DNA of 11,672 bases. It comes from Hyphomonas sp. (lineage in GTDB: Bacteria; Pseudomonadota; Alphaproteobacteria; Caulobacterales; Hyphomonadaceae). Positions 1 to 7,090 of the stretch are shown piece after piece. The notes beneath the pieces are model-generated. The model did not search any database and had not been told where the DNA came from. It was given only the letters and a program-made list of their open reading frames with translations. The position numbers were made by a program, and so were the translations under genes. The stretch is taken from contig DNFL01000049.1 in assembly GCA_003486945.1 (NCBI GenBank), positions 1 through 11,672 on the forward strand, given 5' to 3'. The first letter of the stretch is position 1. Each line of letters begins with the position of its first letter.

Positions 1-661
1 GCCAGATCCCCGCCAGCGAGAGGACCAGACTTCCAAACGCAAACAGTTTCATCCACCAGGATGAAATCGTCTCACGGTTCGTCCAATCCATGATGTGGAG
101 CCCCCAGAAGAGATCGAAAGTCCGCCACCAGTCCGTGCGCACGGCCACTAGTTCGCCGTCCTGCGGATCAATCCAGAGCGAGGCATTGTCGCGGCCTTCG
201 AACTCCGCGCGCCACATGGGCCGGCCCGCGCCGCGCCCGGCTTCGGAGGGTGCAGCTTCAATCAGAGAAAGCGCAACAAGTTCGCCATCGCCGACCCAGC
301 GATCCTCGGCGACTTTGCGTGCGCTTTCCTCCGTAACCGGATCAAGCCGCGCTCCTGTCACGCCGTCATACAGCCGCTTGCCAGAAGCCGTCTCTGCTTC
401 CCAGACTGGCGCTCCCAACCAGTTTTTGAGCCGGAGCGTTTTCACGGGCTCGCCTGCAGCGGCAAGTATCGTCTCCGGCGCGGCCATTTCCGCTTCCGGC
501 AGCGTTTCCTGAGGCAGAGTTCGCAGATGCTCACCGCGTACTTCCTCAATCGGGCGCAGTGCAAAGAAGAAGCCGGAAGCAACCCAGATCAGCACCTGCG
601 CGCCAACGATCAGGGCGAGCAGATTGTGCGTGCGGCGAAGGAAGGTTGTAATGTTCTGCAT
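1..661 (-). CDS. PepSY-type membrane protein, C-terminus cut off by window edge
   Basis: An open minus-strand frame runs from an ATG at 659-661 to base 1 with no stop, giving the first 220 residues. Residues 1-12 are basic (MQNITTFLRRTH). A hydrophobic helix follows at about 13-34 (NLLALIVGAQVLIWVASGFF), then a soluble region at about 40-185, and a second hydrophobic helix begins near 200 where the window ends. The soluble part includes a pattern typical of PepSY repeats: a W-x-A-E core followed by LYD-x-VTGARLDPVTEE, then a second unit ending with LWIDPQDGELVAVRTD. An aromatic run (WWRTFDLFWGLHIMD) precedes the last helix, as in PepSY-associated TM proteins. Such proteins are usually inner-membrane and often linked to iron, redox or peptidase-regulation functions; the exact role is unknown. 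It lies 40 bases downstream of the MATE gene on the same strand, so co-transcription is likely. No strong ribosome binding site is visible. Confidence 0.72.
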   Translation of the reverse strand, partial: MQNITTFLRRTHNLLALIVGAQVLIWVASGFFFALRPIEEVRGEHLRTLPQETLPEAEMAAPETILAAAGEPVKTLRLKNWLGAPVWEAETASGKRLYDGVTGARLDPVTEESARKVAEDRWVGDGELVALSLIEAAPSEAGRGAGRPMWRAEFEGRDNASLWIDPQDGELVAVRTDWWRTFDLFWGLHIMDWTNRETISSWWMKLFAFGSLVLSLAGIW

Positions 662-701
662 AGCTCTGAGCGATGCCGGAATTGCTGCGCAACCGCAAGT
701 G

Positions 702-1997
702 TCAGGCAAGGCGCTTCATCAGGCGCGGCCAGTAGAGGCAGAGCGCGCCGGCGCGCCAGAAATAGCCGAGCAGGAAAGCTGCCCACACGCCCGCATTGCC
801 AAAGCGCGGCGCAAGCAACAGGTCGCAGGCCACATACGCCGCCATCGCCAGCAAACCGGCATTGCGCACTGCTTCGCCCTGCGTCGTGCCAAGGAAAAGC
901 CCGTCCAGTTGCCAGGCCGCCACGCCAATCAGTGGAACCAATGCGCAGTATGGCAGGTAAGCCAGCGTCGCTGCCCGCGCGCCGGGATCTGCGATAAAGG
1001 CATTGATCACAGCGCCGCCGCCGAACCAGAAGAGCAGCGAGAAGGCCGATCCGCTGACCAGCGCAAGCTCACTCGTCACCCGCATCGCGCGCAGCAGCCG
1101 CACCCTGTCGCGCGCGCCATAGGCTTCGCCCGCTTCCTTCTCGGCAACAAAGGCAAACGCATCGAGCACAAAGGCGGAGACTGCAATGAACTGCAGCAAT
1201 ACCTGATTGCCCGCCAGATTATCCGTTCCCTGACGTGCGCCGGAATTGGTGAACCAGGCGAACATGAAAAGCAGAGCCAGCGTACGGATCATGATGTCAC
1301 GGTTGGCATTCACCAGCGCGGCAATCCTCACGCGGTCAAACAGTTTCGCTGCAGGAGCAAGGCCCGCGCGCACCGCGAGGAGGCCTGCTCCGAGCGCCGT
1401 CCATTCAGCAATCGCTGTGCCCGCGCCGATCCCCGCAGGCCCCCACCCGAAGGCGGCGACGAAGACCACATCCAGCACGGCGTTGACACCGTTCATGACA
1501 ACCTGCACCGCCAGCAGTGCCCGCGTACGGCCAGTCCCGATCAGCCAGCCGGCGATGGCGAAATTCATCAGGATTGCCGGCGCGCCCCAGATGCGGGTCC
1601 AGAAATACTCTGCTGCTTCTGCCTCAACCCGCGCGTCGGCCTGGAACACGGCCAGCGCCAGTTGCGACGTCAAGGGAAAGGTCAGCACAAGGAGCAACCC
1701 AAGCACCGAGCCAAGCATCAGAGCGCGCTGAAGGATCGCCCGCGACTCCCTGCCATCGCCTGCGCCTTCGGACTGCGCCGTCAGGCCAGTCGTCGCCATG
1801 CGCAGGAAGCCGAATGCCCAATAGAGAAAGCTGAATACCACGGCCGCAAGGCCGACCGCCGCCAGCTCCACCGCCGTGCCATAGCGCCCCATGACGGCAG
1901 TATCGACTATCCCTGTCGTCGCCATCGCCACCTGCGCCAGCATGATCGGCCAGGCGAGCGCAAAAGCGCGCGAGCGGGTGAGGATGGAGGCTGTCAT
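702..1997 (-). CDS. MATE family efflux transporter (DinF-like)
   Basis: This 431-residue protein has about 12 hydrophobic segments, the normal size and topology for a multidrug and toxin extrusion (MATE) cation-coupled exporter in the inner membrane. The N-terminal half carries the family pattern A-W-P-I-M-L-A-Q at about 15-22 followed by IVDTAVMGRYG. The C-terminal half has the DinF-type motif around residues 270-300 (NQVLLQFIAVSAFVLDAFAF, then an AE and GEAYGA) and the late motif QLDGLFLGTT with RNAG. The N-terminus MTASILTRSRAFALAWPIM is a normal short cytoplasmic lead, and no better start is seen. The substrate cannot be read from sequence. It is 47 bases downstream of the exported-protein gene and 40 bases upstream of the PepSY-type gene, so these three may form one transcript. 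No intact Shine-Dalgarno is obvious before the ATG. Confidence 0.9.
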   Translation of the reverse strand: MTASILTRSRAFALAWPIMLAQVAMATTGIVDTAVMGRYGTAVELAAVGLAAVVFSFLYWAFGFLRMATTGLTAQSEGAGDGRESRAILQRALMLGSVLGLLLVLTFPLTSQLALAVFQADARVEAEAAEYFWTRIWGAPAILMNFAIAGWLIGTGRTRALLAVQVVMNGVNAVLDVVFVAAFGWGPAGIGAGTAIAEWTALGAGLLAVRAGLAPAAKLFDRVRIAALVNANRDIMIRTLALLFMFAWFTNSGARQGTDNLAGNQVLLQFIAVSAFVLDAFAFVAEKEAGEAYGARDRVRLLRAMRVTSELALVSGSAFSLLFWFGGGAVINAFIADPGARAATLAYLPYCALVPLIGVAAWQLDGLFLGTTQGEAVRNAGLLAMAAYVACDLLLAPRFGNAGVWAAFLLGYFWRAGALCLYWPRLMKRLA

Positions 1998-2044
1998 AGC
2001 CGCCGCGATCTAGACCAGCGCCAGGTAAAGCGAAAGTGTCCGCT

Positions 2045-2752
2045 CTATTCCCCGCTTTCGACGCGCAGCGTGTAGGGAATGAAAATCTCAAGAACCAGTG
2101 GGCCTGAAGGTTGTGTGATGATGCGGCTCTCGAGACCCGTCAGCGTCACGCGCGCCGGCGCGAACAGATCGCGCAAGCCGTGCACTTCCGCCGCGATATC
2201 CGCCACAAGGTCCGCCCTGTGTTTGGCCACATCGCGCGCGCCGATGAACTGGCTGTCACCGAGCCAGGCTTCCGCGCGGCCGGAAGTCTCGATGGATTTC
2301 ACGAACTGGTCGGCGCGCTTCATCAGCGCTTCGAAGGATTCGCCTTCGCGCGTGTCGATGCTCAGCGTCAAGGTGAACCGTCCGGTGCCGGAATAATCGG
2401 TCGTGAACACATCGGTGAACAGCACCGTGTTGATGTCCGACATCGACTGTCCGAGCGTTCCGCCAGCAAGGCTGAAGCCAGCGGTCTTTTCCGCTTTCGC
2501 CTTTAGCTTGTTGAACATCGTTTCAAGTTCCTTGCGCCGCTCGGCCGTGTCGCGGGTTGCGCTCTGATAGGTCAGCGCCACCATCACGAAGTCTGCCGGA
2601 ATCTGGCGATACACTGCCGGCGCGCGCACCCTTGCGCTCTCGTCCACGCGGTTTGAGGTCACCATCATCCGCTCCATGCCCTGCGCCGCCGCCGGCAGGC
2701 CGGGCAACGCGATCAGGGCGGATATGACAAGGACAGATAAAGCTCGGCGCAT
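2045..2752 (-). CDS. Exported protein, possible SIMPL/DUF541-like fold
   Basis: This is a 235-residue protein starting at the ATG at 2752, which has an AGGAGGG six bases upstream. An in-frame ATG at 2848 would add 32 residues ahead of the signal peptide and is rejected. Residues 1-24 form a classical signal peptide: MRRA, then a hydrophobic core LSVLVISALIALPGL, then a likely signal peptidase I site at AAA-Q. There is no lipobox, so the mature protein should be periplasmic or secreted. After about residue 44 there are two repeats of a hydrophobic strand followed by a long charged helix (PADFVMVALTYQSATRD with ERRKELETMFNKLKAKAEK; GRFTLTLSIDTREGESF with EALMKRADQFVKSIE). The protein ends with a hydrophobic strand (LVLEIFIPYTLRV). 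This alternation resembles SIMPL (DUF541) proteins, but I see no diagnostic motif, so treat it as a family suggestion. The function is unknown. It is the first gene of a probable minus-strand operon with the MATE transporter. Confidence 0.75.
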   Translation of the reverse strand: MRRALSVLVISALIALPGLPAAAQGMERMMVTSNRVDESARVRAPAVYRQIPADFVMVALTYQSATRDTAERRKELETMFNKLKAKAEKTAGFSLAGGTLGQSMSDINTVLFTDVFTTDYSGTGRFTLTLSIDTREGESFEALMKRADQFVKSIETSGRAEAWLGDSQFIGARDVAKHRADLVADIAAEVHGLRDLFAPARVTLTGLESRIITQPSGPLVLEIFIPYTLRVESGE

Positions 2753-2758
2753 GGAAAA

Positions 2759-2765
2759 CCCTCCT
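2759..2765 (-). promoter_or_regulatory. Strong ribosome binding site deciding the start at 2752
   Basis: The minus strand reads AGGAGGG here, with six bases (TTTTCC) before the ATG at 2752. It is a near-perfect anti-16S match and places the start directly at the signal peptide, excluding the longer frame from 2848. Confidence 0.85.
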
Positions 2766-2779
2766 GTTTTAAGGCTTCG

Positions 2780-2808
2780 ACCGTCCACCCGGCCCGGAAT
2801 GATGTCAA
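2780..2808 (-). promoter_or_regulatory. Possible promoter for the exported protein gene
   Basis: A perfect -35 hexamer TTGACA is present on the minus strand at 2803-2808. With a 17-base spacer the -10 position reads GACGGT, which is a poor match. The promoter therefore rests mainly on the -35 element and on its position about 50 bases upstream of the start codon. Confidence 0.3.
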
Positions 2809-2827
2809 CCCGGCCCCTACCTGCCGC

Positions 2828-2855
2828 TTGCAGCCCGCCCGTTTCCATCTATCGT
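2828..2855 (+). promoter_or_regulatory. Possible promoter for the PhyH dioxygenase gene
   Basis: TTGCAG at 2828-2833 and TATCGT at 2850-2855 are separated by 16 bases. This would give a leader of about 60 bases before the start at 2921. The elements are partial sigma70 matches in GC-rich DNA, so chance is possible. Confidence 0.3.
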
Positions 2856-2920
2856 CAGCCCTGCGCCCAGAGCGGCCTGCCTGAAGACCGCCGCCGTGCG
2901 TTTCGCTGGAGGAGCCTGCC

Positions 2921-3811
2921 ATGCCTGAACTGCGCCACCTGCCTGCTACGGCCTCTGCGGACGAGGTGCTGAAGGTCATCGCAGAGGATGCCGCCGTGAT
3001 CATCGACGATGCGATGAGCCCGGACATTTTGCGCCGTGTACGGACGGAAATCATGCCCTTTGTCGAGGCAACGCCCCCGGGACGAGACCAGTTTACCGGG
3101 CACCTGACTACGCGCACCGGCGCGCTGGTCGCCCGCTCGCCGGCCTGCCGCGAACTGGTGATGGACAAGCTCGTCACCGGCGCGACCGAAGCTTTCCTCT
3201 CGCCCTTCTGCGACCGGTTCCAGCTGCACCTTACGCAGGTGATCCGCATCAAGCCCGGCCAACCCGCGCAGGTGCTTCACCGCGACCGTCTCGCCTGGGG
3301 CGGCTTCGTGCAGCGCTCGATCGAGCCGCAGCTGAACACGATCTGGGCGGTCACCGACTTTACGAAGGAAAACGGCGCCACCCGCGTCGTGCCCGGCAGC
3401 CATCTCTGGGAAGAGGGTCGCGGCGCGCATGAGGATGAGATCACCTACGCCGAAATGAAAGCCGGATCCGTCATCCTCTATACCGGCTCGGTCATCCATT
3501 CCGGCGGCGCGAATGTGTCGGATAGTGACCGTGTCGGCATCAACATCACCTATTCACTCGGCTGGCTGCGGCAGGAGGAGAACCAGTATCTTTCTTGCCC
3601 GCCGGAAATCGCCGCGACGCTGCCGGAAGAGTTGCAGCGTCTGATCGGCTATTCGATGGGCAGCTACGCGCTCGGCTATTTCACGCCGCCCCTGCCGCCC
3701 GGAAAGGGGCCGGAAGTCGTGCCGCCCGAGACGCTATTCTCCGGCGAAGTGAAGGGCTGGGGCGATGATCTGTACACGAAAGTATCTACACGGGCAGCGC
3801 TGAAAGCTTAG
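2921..3811 (+). CDS. PhyH-family Fe(II)/2-oxoglutarate dioxygenase
   Basis: This 296-residue protein belongs to the phytanoyl-CoA dioxygenase (PhyH) superfamily of cytosolic non-haem iron hydroxylases. The iron ligands are visible: H120 and D122 in VLHRDRLAW, and H193 in VIHSGGANVS. R204, eleven residues after H193, fits the 2-oxoglutarate carboxylate-binding arginine. The family signature NGATRVVPGSHLW lies at 151-163 and the AGSVILYTGSVIHSGG strand at 181-196. The substrate is not readable: bacterial members hydroxylate lipids, acyl-CoAs, amino acids and natural products. The start is well supported by GGAGGAG at 2908-2914, six bases before the ATG. The gene diverges from the exported-protein gene and converges on the acyl-CoA dehydrogenase, so it is probably transcribed alone. 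All catalytic residues are present and the length is normal, so the enzyme should be active. Confidence 0.92.
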   Translation: MPELRHLPATASADEVLKVIAEDAAVIIDDAMSPDILRRVRTEIMPFVEATPPGRDQFTGHLTTRTGALVARSPACRELVMDKLVTGATEAFLSPFCDRFQLHLTQVIRIKPGQPAQVLHRDRLAWGGFVQRSIEPQLNTIWAVTDFTKENGATRVVPGSHLWEEGRGAHEDEITYAEMKAGSVILYTGSVIHSGGANVSDSDRVGINITYSLGWLRQEENQYLSCPPEIAATLPEELQRLIGYSMGSYALGYFTPPLPPGKGPEVVPPETLFSGEVKGWGDDLYTKVSTRAALKA

Positions 3812-3831
3812 GCCTCCGGTCATCCCGCAGA

Positions 3832-3867
3832 TAAAAAGTGCGCGGAAGTTTCCCTCCGCGCACCTTT
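3832..3867. terminator. Bidirectional hairpin terminator between convergent genes
   Basis: A perfect 9-base inverted repeat, GTGCGCGGA at 3838-3846 and TCCGCGCAC at 3855-3863, encloses an 8-base loop. On the minus strand the stem is followed by TTTTTAT, an intrinsic-terminator U-run ending the acyl-CoA dehydrogenase transcript. On the plus strand it is followed by CTTTGATTT, a weaker run ending the PhyH transcript. It lies exactly in the gap between the two gene ends. Confidence 0.85.
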
Positions 3868-3889
3868 GATTTCCTATCCGCAGCCGAAC

Positions 3890-5191
3890 TTACTTGCGCC
3901 AGATAGCCGCCAGAGAGGGGTCTTCGACGCCGCCTTCATACTTGCGCAATTCATGGCGGCCGACGACCATGTGGTGGACTTCATCCGGGCCGTCTGCAAG
4001 GCGCAGGGTGCGCTGGCTGGCATACATGCGCGCCAGAGGCGTCCATTGCGACACACCGGTGGCGCCGTGGATCTGAATCGCATCGTCGATGATCTTGCAG
4101 ACGCGCTCGGGCACCATGGCTTTCACCATCGATATCCAGATGCGGGCTTCCTTGTTGCCGAGCACGTCCATTGCCTTGGCGGCCTTCAGAACCATCATAC
4201 GCATTGCTTCAATTTCAATCCGCGCACGCGAGATGATCTCGGTATTGCCGCCGAGTTTTGCCAGCTGCTTGCCGAAGGCTTCGCGGCTAAGGCCACGGAT
4301 ACACATCAGGTCGAGCGCGCGTTCGGCCTGGCCGATGGAACGCATGCAATGGTGGATGCGGCCCGGGCCGAGGCGCAGCTGCGAGATTTCAAACCCGCGG
4401 CCTTCGCCGAGCAGCATGTTTTCCTTCGGTACACGGACGTTTTCAAAACGCAGGTGCATGTGGCCGTGCGGGGCATCCGGCTCACCGAACACATGCATCG
4501 GGCCAACGATGGTGACGCCCGGATGGGGCAGCGGCACGAGGACCTGGGACTGCTGGCGATTAACGTCCGGGCCATTGTTCGAGCGGCACATCACGATCAT
4601 GATGCGGCAGCGCGGATCGCCGGCGCCGGAGGCGTAGTATTTCTCGCCGTTCAGCACATATTCGTCGCCGACGAGTTCGCACTTCATCGAGACGTTCTTG
4701 GCATCCGAAGACGCCATGTGCGGCTCAGTCATCACATAGGCGGAGCGGATCTTGCCCTCGAGCAGCGGCTTCAGCCACTTTTCCTTCTGCGCAGGCGTGC
4801 CGACCCGCTCGAGCACTTCCATGTTGCCGGTATCGGGCGCCGAGCAATTCATCGTCTCCGAAGCCATCGGGTTCTTGCCGAGTTCAGCCGCGATATAGGC
4901 ATAGTCGAGGTTCGACAGGCCTTCGCCGGTTTCAGCGTCGGGCAGGAAGAAGTTCCAAAGGCCCTGTTTCTTGGCTTCGTCCTTGGCTTTCTCGAGGCAT
5001 TCGAGCTGGCCGGGGGCATAAGTCCAGATGTCCTTGTTGCCTTCGCCGAGGCGGTGGAACTCGACGCTCATCGGGTTCACCGTTTCGGCGATGAACTTCT
5101 TCACGTGCTCGTAGAGCGGACGGACCGCTTCGGACATGCGCAGGTCGTTGAGTTCCGCATATGCGTCGGGGGTGTGCTGAGTGTCAGCCAT
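3890..5191 (-). CDS. Acyl-CoA dehydrogenase, ACAD10/11-type
   Basis: This 433-residue flavoenzyme has the full acyl-CoA dehydrogenase fold: a helical N-domain (about 15-155), a central beta domain with AYVMTEPHMASSDAKN and LNGEKYYASGAGDPRC (about 160-275), and a C-terminal helical domain with FGKQLAKLGG and IQIHGATGVSQWTPLARMY. The active-site base position near the C-terminus reads LRLADGPDEVHH. Aligned with the YEGT motif of medium-chain enzymes, this puts Asp400 where they carry the catalytic Glu. The LADGPDEVH pattern is characteristic of the ACAD10/ACAD11 group, which in mammals and some bacteria acts with a kinase on 4-hydroxyacyl-CoA intermediates. No such kinase is in this window. The start ATG has AGAGGA eight bases upstream; another ATG seven bases earlier is out of frame. 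The gene faces the TauE/SafE gene divergently and ends at a good terminator, so it is probably monocistronic. Confidence 0.95.
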   Translation of the reverse strand: MADTQHTPDAYAELNDLRMSEAVRPLYEHVKKFIAETVNPMSVEFHRLGEGNKDIWTYAPGQLECLEKAKDEAKKQGLWNFFLPDAETGEGLSNLDYAYIAAELGKNPMASETMNCSAPDTGNMEVLERVGTPAQKEKWLKPLLEGKIRSAYVMTEPHMASSDAKNVSMKCELVGDEYVLNGEKYYASGAGDPRCRIMIVMCRSNNGPDVNRQQSQVLVPLPHPGVTIVGPMHVFGEPDAPHGHMHLRFENVRVPKENMLLGEGRGFEISQLRLGPGRIHHCMRSIGQAERALDLMCIRGLSREAFGKQLAKLGGNTEIISRARIEIEAMRMMVLKAAKAMDVLGNKEARIWISMVKAMVPERVCKIIDDAIQIHGATGVSQWTPLARMYASQRTLRLADGPDEVHHMVVGRHELRKYEGGVEDPSLAAIWRK

Positions 5192-5240
5192 GGGTCATTT
5201 CCTCTTTGGTATTCTGAATTATTCCGGGCCGTTTCCTGCG

Positions 5241-5255
5241 CTCAGCCTACCTGAG
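5241..5255. promoter_or_regulatory. Inverted repeat over the acyl-CoA dehydrogenase promoter, possible operator
   Basis: CTCAG at 5241-5245 and CTGAG at 5251-5255 form a perfect 5-base dyad with a 5-base spacer (CCTAC). It satisfies the T-N11-A rule for LysR-type sites (T5242 to A5254). It covers the proposed -10 of the minus-strand promoter, a position suited to repression. It shares the core TCA-N7-TGA with the dyad at 6159-6173 before the LysR gene. Confidence 0.4.
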
Positions 5256-5273
5256 ACCGGCGGGGCAGCGCAA
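5244..5273 (-). promoter_or_regulatory. Possible promoter for the acyl-CoA dehydrogenase gene
   Basis: On the minus strand TTGCGC (5268-5273) and TAGGCT (5244-5249) are spaced by 18 bases, about 50 bases upstream of the start codon. Both hexamers are partial matches. No equally good pair was found for the divergent TauE/SafE gene. Confidence 0.3.
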
Positions 5274-5325
5274 ACGCTTTCCCGGCCTCTCGCGCAGGGG
5301 AAGGAACTACGCTAGAGCGCGCGGA

Positions 5326-6072
5326 ATGAGTCCGCTCTCGGCCCTTCTGATCCTTGCCACGGTGCTGGTCACCGCTTTCATTTCCGGCATTTTCGGCATG
5401 GCGGGCGGCCTGATCCTGATGGGCGTGCTGACTGCCCTGCTGCCGGTGGCTACGGCCATGGTCGTTCACGGCGCGGTGCAGATGGTGTCCAACGGCTACC
5501 GGGCGATCCTGTGGCGGCGATACATCGACTGGCGCGTCTTTCGCCGCTACGCGGCCGGCTCCATTGCGGCCTTCGTGATGTTGCTGCTGGTGGCCTGGCG
5601 ACCGGAGGCGCGTGCGGTCTACCTGCTGCTCGGCCTGACGGCCCTGCTCGTCTGGCTGCCCCGGGGCTGGGTCCGCCTTGACATACTCAAGCGAGGCCAG
5701 GCGGAATTTGCGGGGTTCGCGGTACAGGCCCTGAATACGCTGAGCGGTGTCGCGGGTCCCCTGCTCGACCTGTTTTTTGTCACCACCGACATGGACCGGC
5801 GCGCGATCGTTGCCACTAAAGCGGTAACGCAGGTGCTCGCCCACCTTGTTAAGATCGGCTTCTGGAGCGTTCCGGTCATTGCGGCTGCCGGAGCTGGTGC
5901 TTTCCCGCCCGTCTGGTTTTTTGCCCTGGCGGTCCCGCTCTCGATGCTCGGCACGACTCTCGGCGGCAAGCTGCTCGAGCGCATGAGTGATGTCGACTTC
6001 AAGCGGGCGATGAAATGGCTCGTCACCGCGATTGGCGCGGCGATGCTGCTGAAGGCGGCGGGATGGCTGTAA
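5326..6072 (+). CDS. TauE/SafE family permease (sulfite/organosulfur exporter-like)
   Basis: This is a 248-residue integral membrane protein with about seven to eight hydrophobic segments, the usual length for TauE/SafE (DUF81) proteins. The N-terminal repeat shows the family pattern FISGIFGMAGGLILMGVL at 18-35, followed by ALLPVATAMVVHGAVQMVSN. The second half has a repeat-like segment (NTLSGVAGPLLDLFFV, about 137-152) and ends with a hydrophobic helix (WLVTAIGAAMLLKAAGWL). Family members export sulfite, sulfoacetate or related anions, but many have unknown substrates, and no sulfur-metabolism gene is next to this one. The start has only a weak GCGGA before the ATG. The LysR gene begins 121 bases downstream on the same strand, with its own promoter-like sequences. 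Divergent from the acyl-CoA dehydrogenase. Confidence 0.85.
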   Translation: MSPLSALLILATVLVTAFISGIFGMAGGLILMGVLTALLPVATAMVVHGAVQMVSNGYRAILWRRYIDWRVFRRYAAGSIAAFVMLLLVAWRPEARAVYLLLGLTALLVWLPRGWVRLDILKRGQAEFAGFAVQALNTLSGVAGPLLDLFFVTTDMDRRAIVATKAVTQVLAHLVKIGFWSVPVIAAAGAGAFPPVWFFALAVPLSMLGTTLGGKLLERMSDVDFKRAMKWLVTAIGAAMLLKAAGWL

Positions 6073-6121
6073 CACGGCTTTCATGCCGGAACTCCACTTC
6101 AATACGCAATATGCCGCAGTC

Positions 6122-6150
6122 TAGACTATTCCGATACTTTATTTTATGAA
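6122..6150 (+). promoter_or_regulatory. Probable promoter for the LysR gene
   Basis: TAGACT at 6122-6127 and TATGAA at 6145-6150 are spaced by 17 bases, each matching four of six sigma70 consensus positions. They lie in a conspicuously AT-rich stretch (about 6115-6178) in otherwise GC-rich DNA. The predicted start of transcription, near 6157, abuts the dyad at 6159-6173. Confidence 0.45.
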
Positions 6151-6158
6151 ATCCAGAC

Positions 6159-6173
6159 ATCACCAACAGTGAT
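6159..6173. promoter_or_regulatory. LysR-type T-N11-A dyad, probable autoregulatory site
   Basis: ATCAC at 6159-6163 and GTGAT at 6169-6173 form a perfect 5-base inverted repeat with spacer CAACA. T6160 and A6172 are separated by exactly 11 bases, the classical LysR-family recognition pattern. It lies directly after the proposed -10 and 20 bases before the ATG of the LysR gene, which fits negative autoregulation. Confidence 0.5.
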
Positions 6174-6193
6174 AATTGGATTTCGCCGCTCCG

Positions 6194-7087
6194 ATGAATC
6201 TGCGCAGCCTTGACCTCAATCTCCTGCCGGTCCTGGAGGCCGTCTACACCGAGCGCAGCCTGACACGGGCGAGCGAAACGCTGCATCTGACACAGCCGGC
6301 CGTGAGCAACGCGCTGTCACGCCTGCGGGCACATTTCGAGGATCCGCTGTTCGTTCGCGAAGGGCGCGGCGTGAAACCGACCGCCATGGCAGAGGCCCTG
6401 ATGCCGGCAGTGCGCGATGCGCTGGACCGGCTCCGGGCAGGGCTCGAGCCGCGTTCAGAGTTCGATCCGGCCCTATCGACCCGGGTGTTCAACATCACCG
6501 CCCGTGATGCCAGCGTCTACATGATCGCCCCGGCCCTTGCCCGGCGGATGCAGGCCGAAGCGCCTGGTGTGCGGGTCACCTGGAGCCAGACCGTCCGCTC
6601 TGCCATTTCCGGCGACCTTGCCTCCGGTCGTCTCGATGTGGCCATCGACGTGCCGGAACTGCGCGGGGTGGATCTGGACCGCCAGCCGCTGTTCACGACG
6701 CCCTATGCCTGCATGCTCGCGCCGGATCATCCGATGGCAAACAAACGCCTGACGCTGGAGCGGTTCGCGTCCCTGCGCCACATCGCCGTGTCCAGCCGCC
6801 GCGAGGGTCGCAGCCTGGTTGAGGAGATCGCGCGCCCGTCCGGCATCCGCGTGACCCCGATCCTGCGCGTGACCAGCCACCAACCGGCCATCGAAGTGGT
6901 GCGTGTCACCGACCTTGCCCTCGTCGCCCCGCGTCCGATGGCGGAGGCGACCGGCCTTGCGGTAAAGGACCTGCCTTTCGACACACCGCTGCTCGGCAGC
7001 GTGCTCTACTGGCGCCGGGAGAAGAGCGAAGACCCCGCGATCAGCTGGCTGCGCCGGAAAATCATCGAGGTTTCGGCGGAGATCTGA
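6194..7087 (+). CDS. LysR-family transcriptional regulator
   Basis: This 297-residue protein has the normal LysR layout. The winged helix-turn-helix at about 1-62 contains LRSLDLNLLPVLEAVYTERS, then LTRASETLHLTQPAVSNALS and RLRAHFEDPLFVREGRGVKPT, a typical NodD/NahR-like subgroup sequence. A linker helix follows (about 63-85), then a periplasmic-binding-protein-like effector domain (about 88-290) with STRVFNITARDASVYMIAPAL. I start at the ATG at 6194, which gives the usual MNLRSLDLN opening. An in-frame TTG at 6176 would add six residues; neither has a clear Shine-Dalgarno. The effector is unknown. The gene follows the TauE/SafE gene and is preceded by its own promoter-like elements and a T-N11-A dyad. 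It ends three bases before the convergent antiporter gene. Confidence 0.93.
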   Translation: MNLRSLDLNLLPVLEAVYTERSLTRASETLHLTQPAVSNALSRLRAHFEDPLFVREGRGVKPTAMAEALMPAVRDALDRLRAGLEPRSEFDPALSTRVFNITARDASVYMIAPALARRMQAEAPGVRVTWSQTVRSAISGDLASGRLDVAIDVPELRGVDLDRQPLFTTPYACMLAPDHPMANKRLTLERFASLRHIAVSSRREGRSLVEEIARPSGIRVTPILRVTSHQPAIEVVRVTDLALVAPRPMAEATGLAVKDLPFDTPLLGSVLYWRREKSEDPAISWLRRKIIEVSAEI

Positions 7088-7090
7088 GGC

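Noticed and set aside
624..2075. 483-codon open frame on the plus strand opposite the MATE gene
   Set aside because: It is rich in Arg, His, Gln and Ala with no recognisable motif, and lies antisense to a clear transporter with 12 helices. Long shadow frames are normal in GC-rich DNA.
2753..2848. N-terminal extension of the exported protein from the ATG at 2848
   Set aside because: It would bury the signal peptide 32 residues inside the protein; the ATG at 2752 has a near-perfect ribosome binding site.
3866..5254. 462-codon open frame on the plus strand opposite the acyl-CoA dehydrogenase
   Set aside because: The composition is His/Arg/Phe-rich with no domain, no ribosome binding site was seen, and it mirrors the codon pattern of a well-supported enzyme. 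It also crosses the dehydrogenase promoter.
6073..6090. Possible terminator after the TauE/SafE gene (CGGC/GCCG)
   Set aside because: The stem is only four bases with no U-run, so read-through into the LysR gene cannot be excluded.
5242..6102. 286-codon open frame on the minus strand opposite the TauE/SafE gene
   Set aside because: It is an Arg/Gln/His-rich shadow of a hydrophobic membrane protein and overlaps the divergent promoter region.
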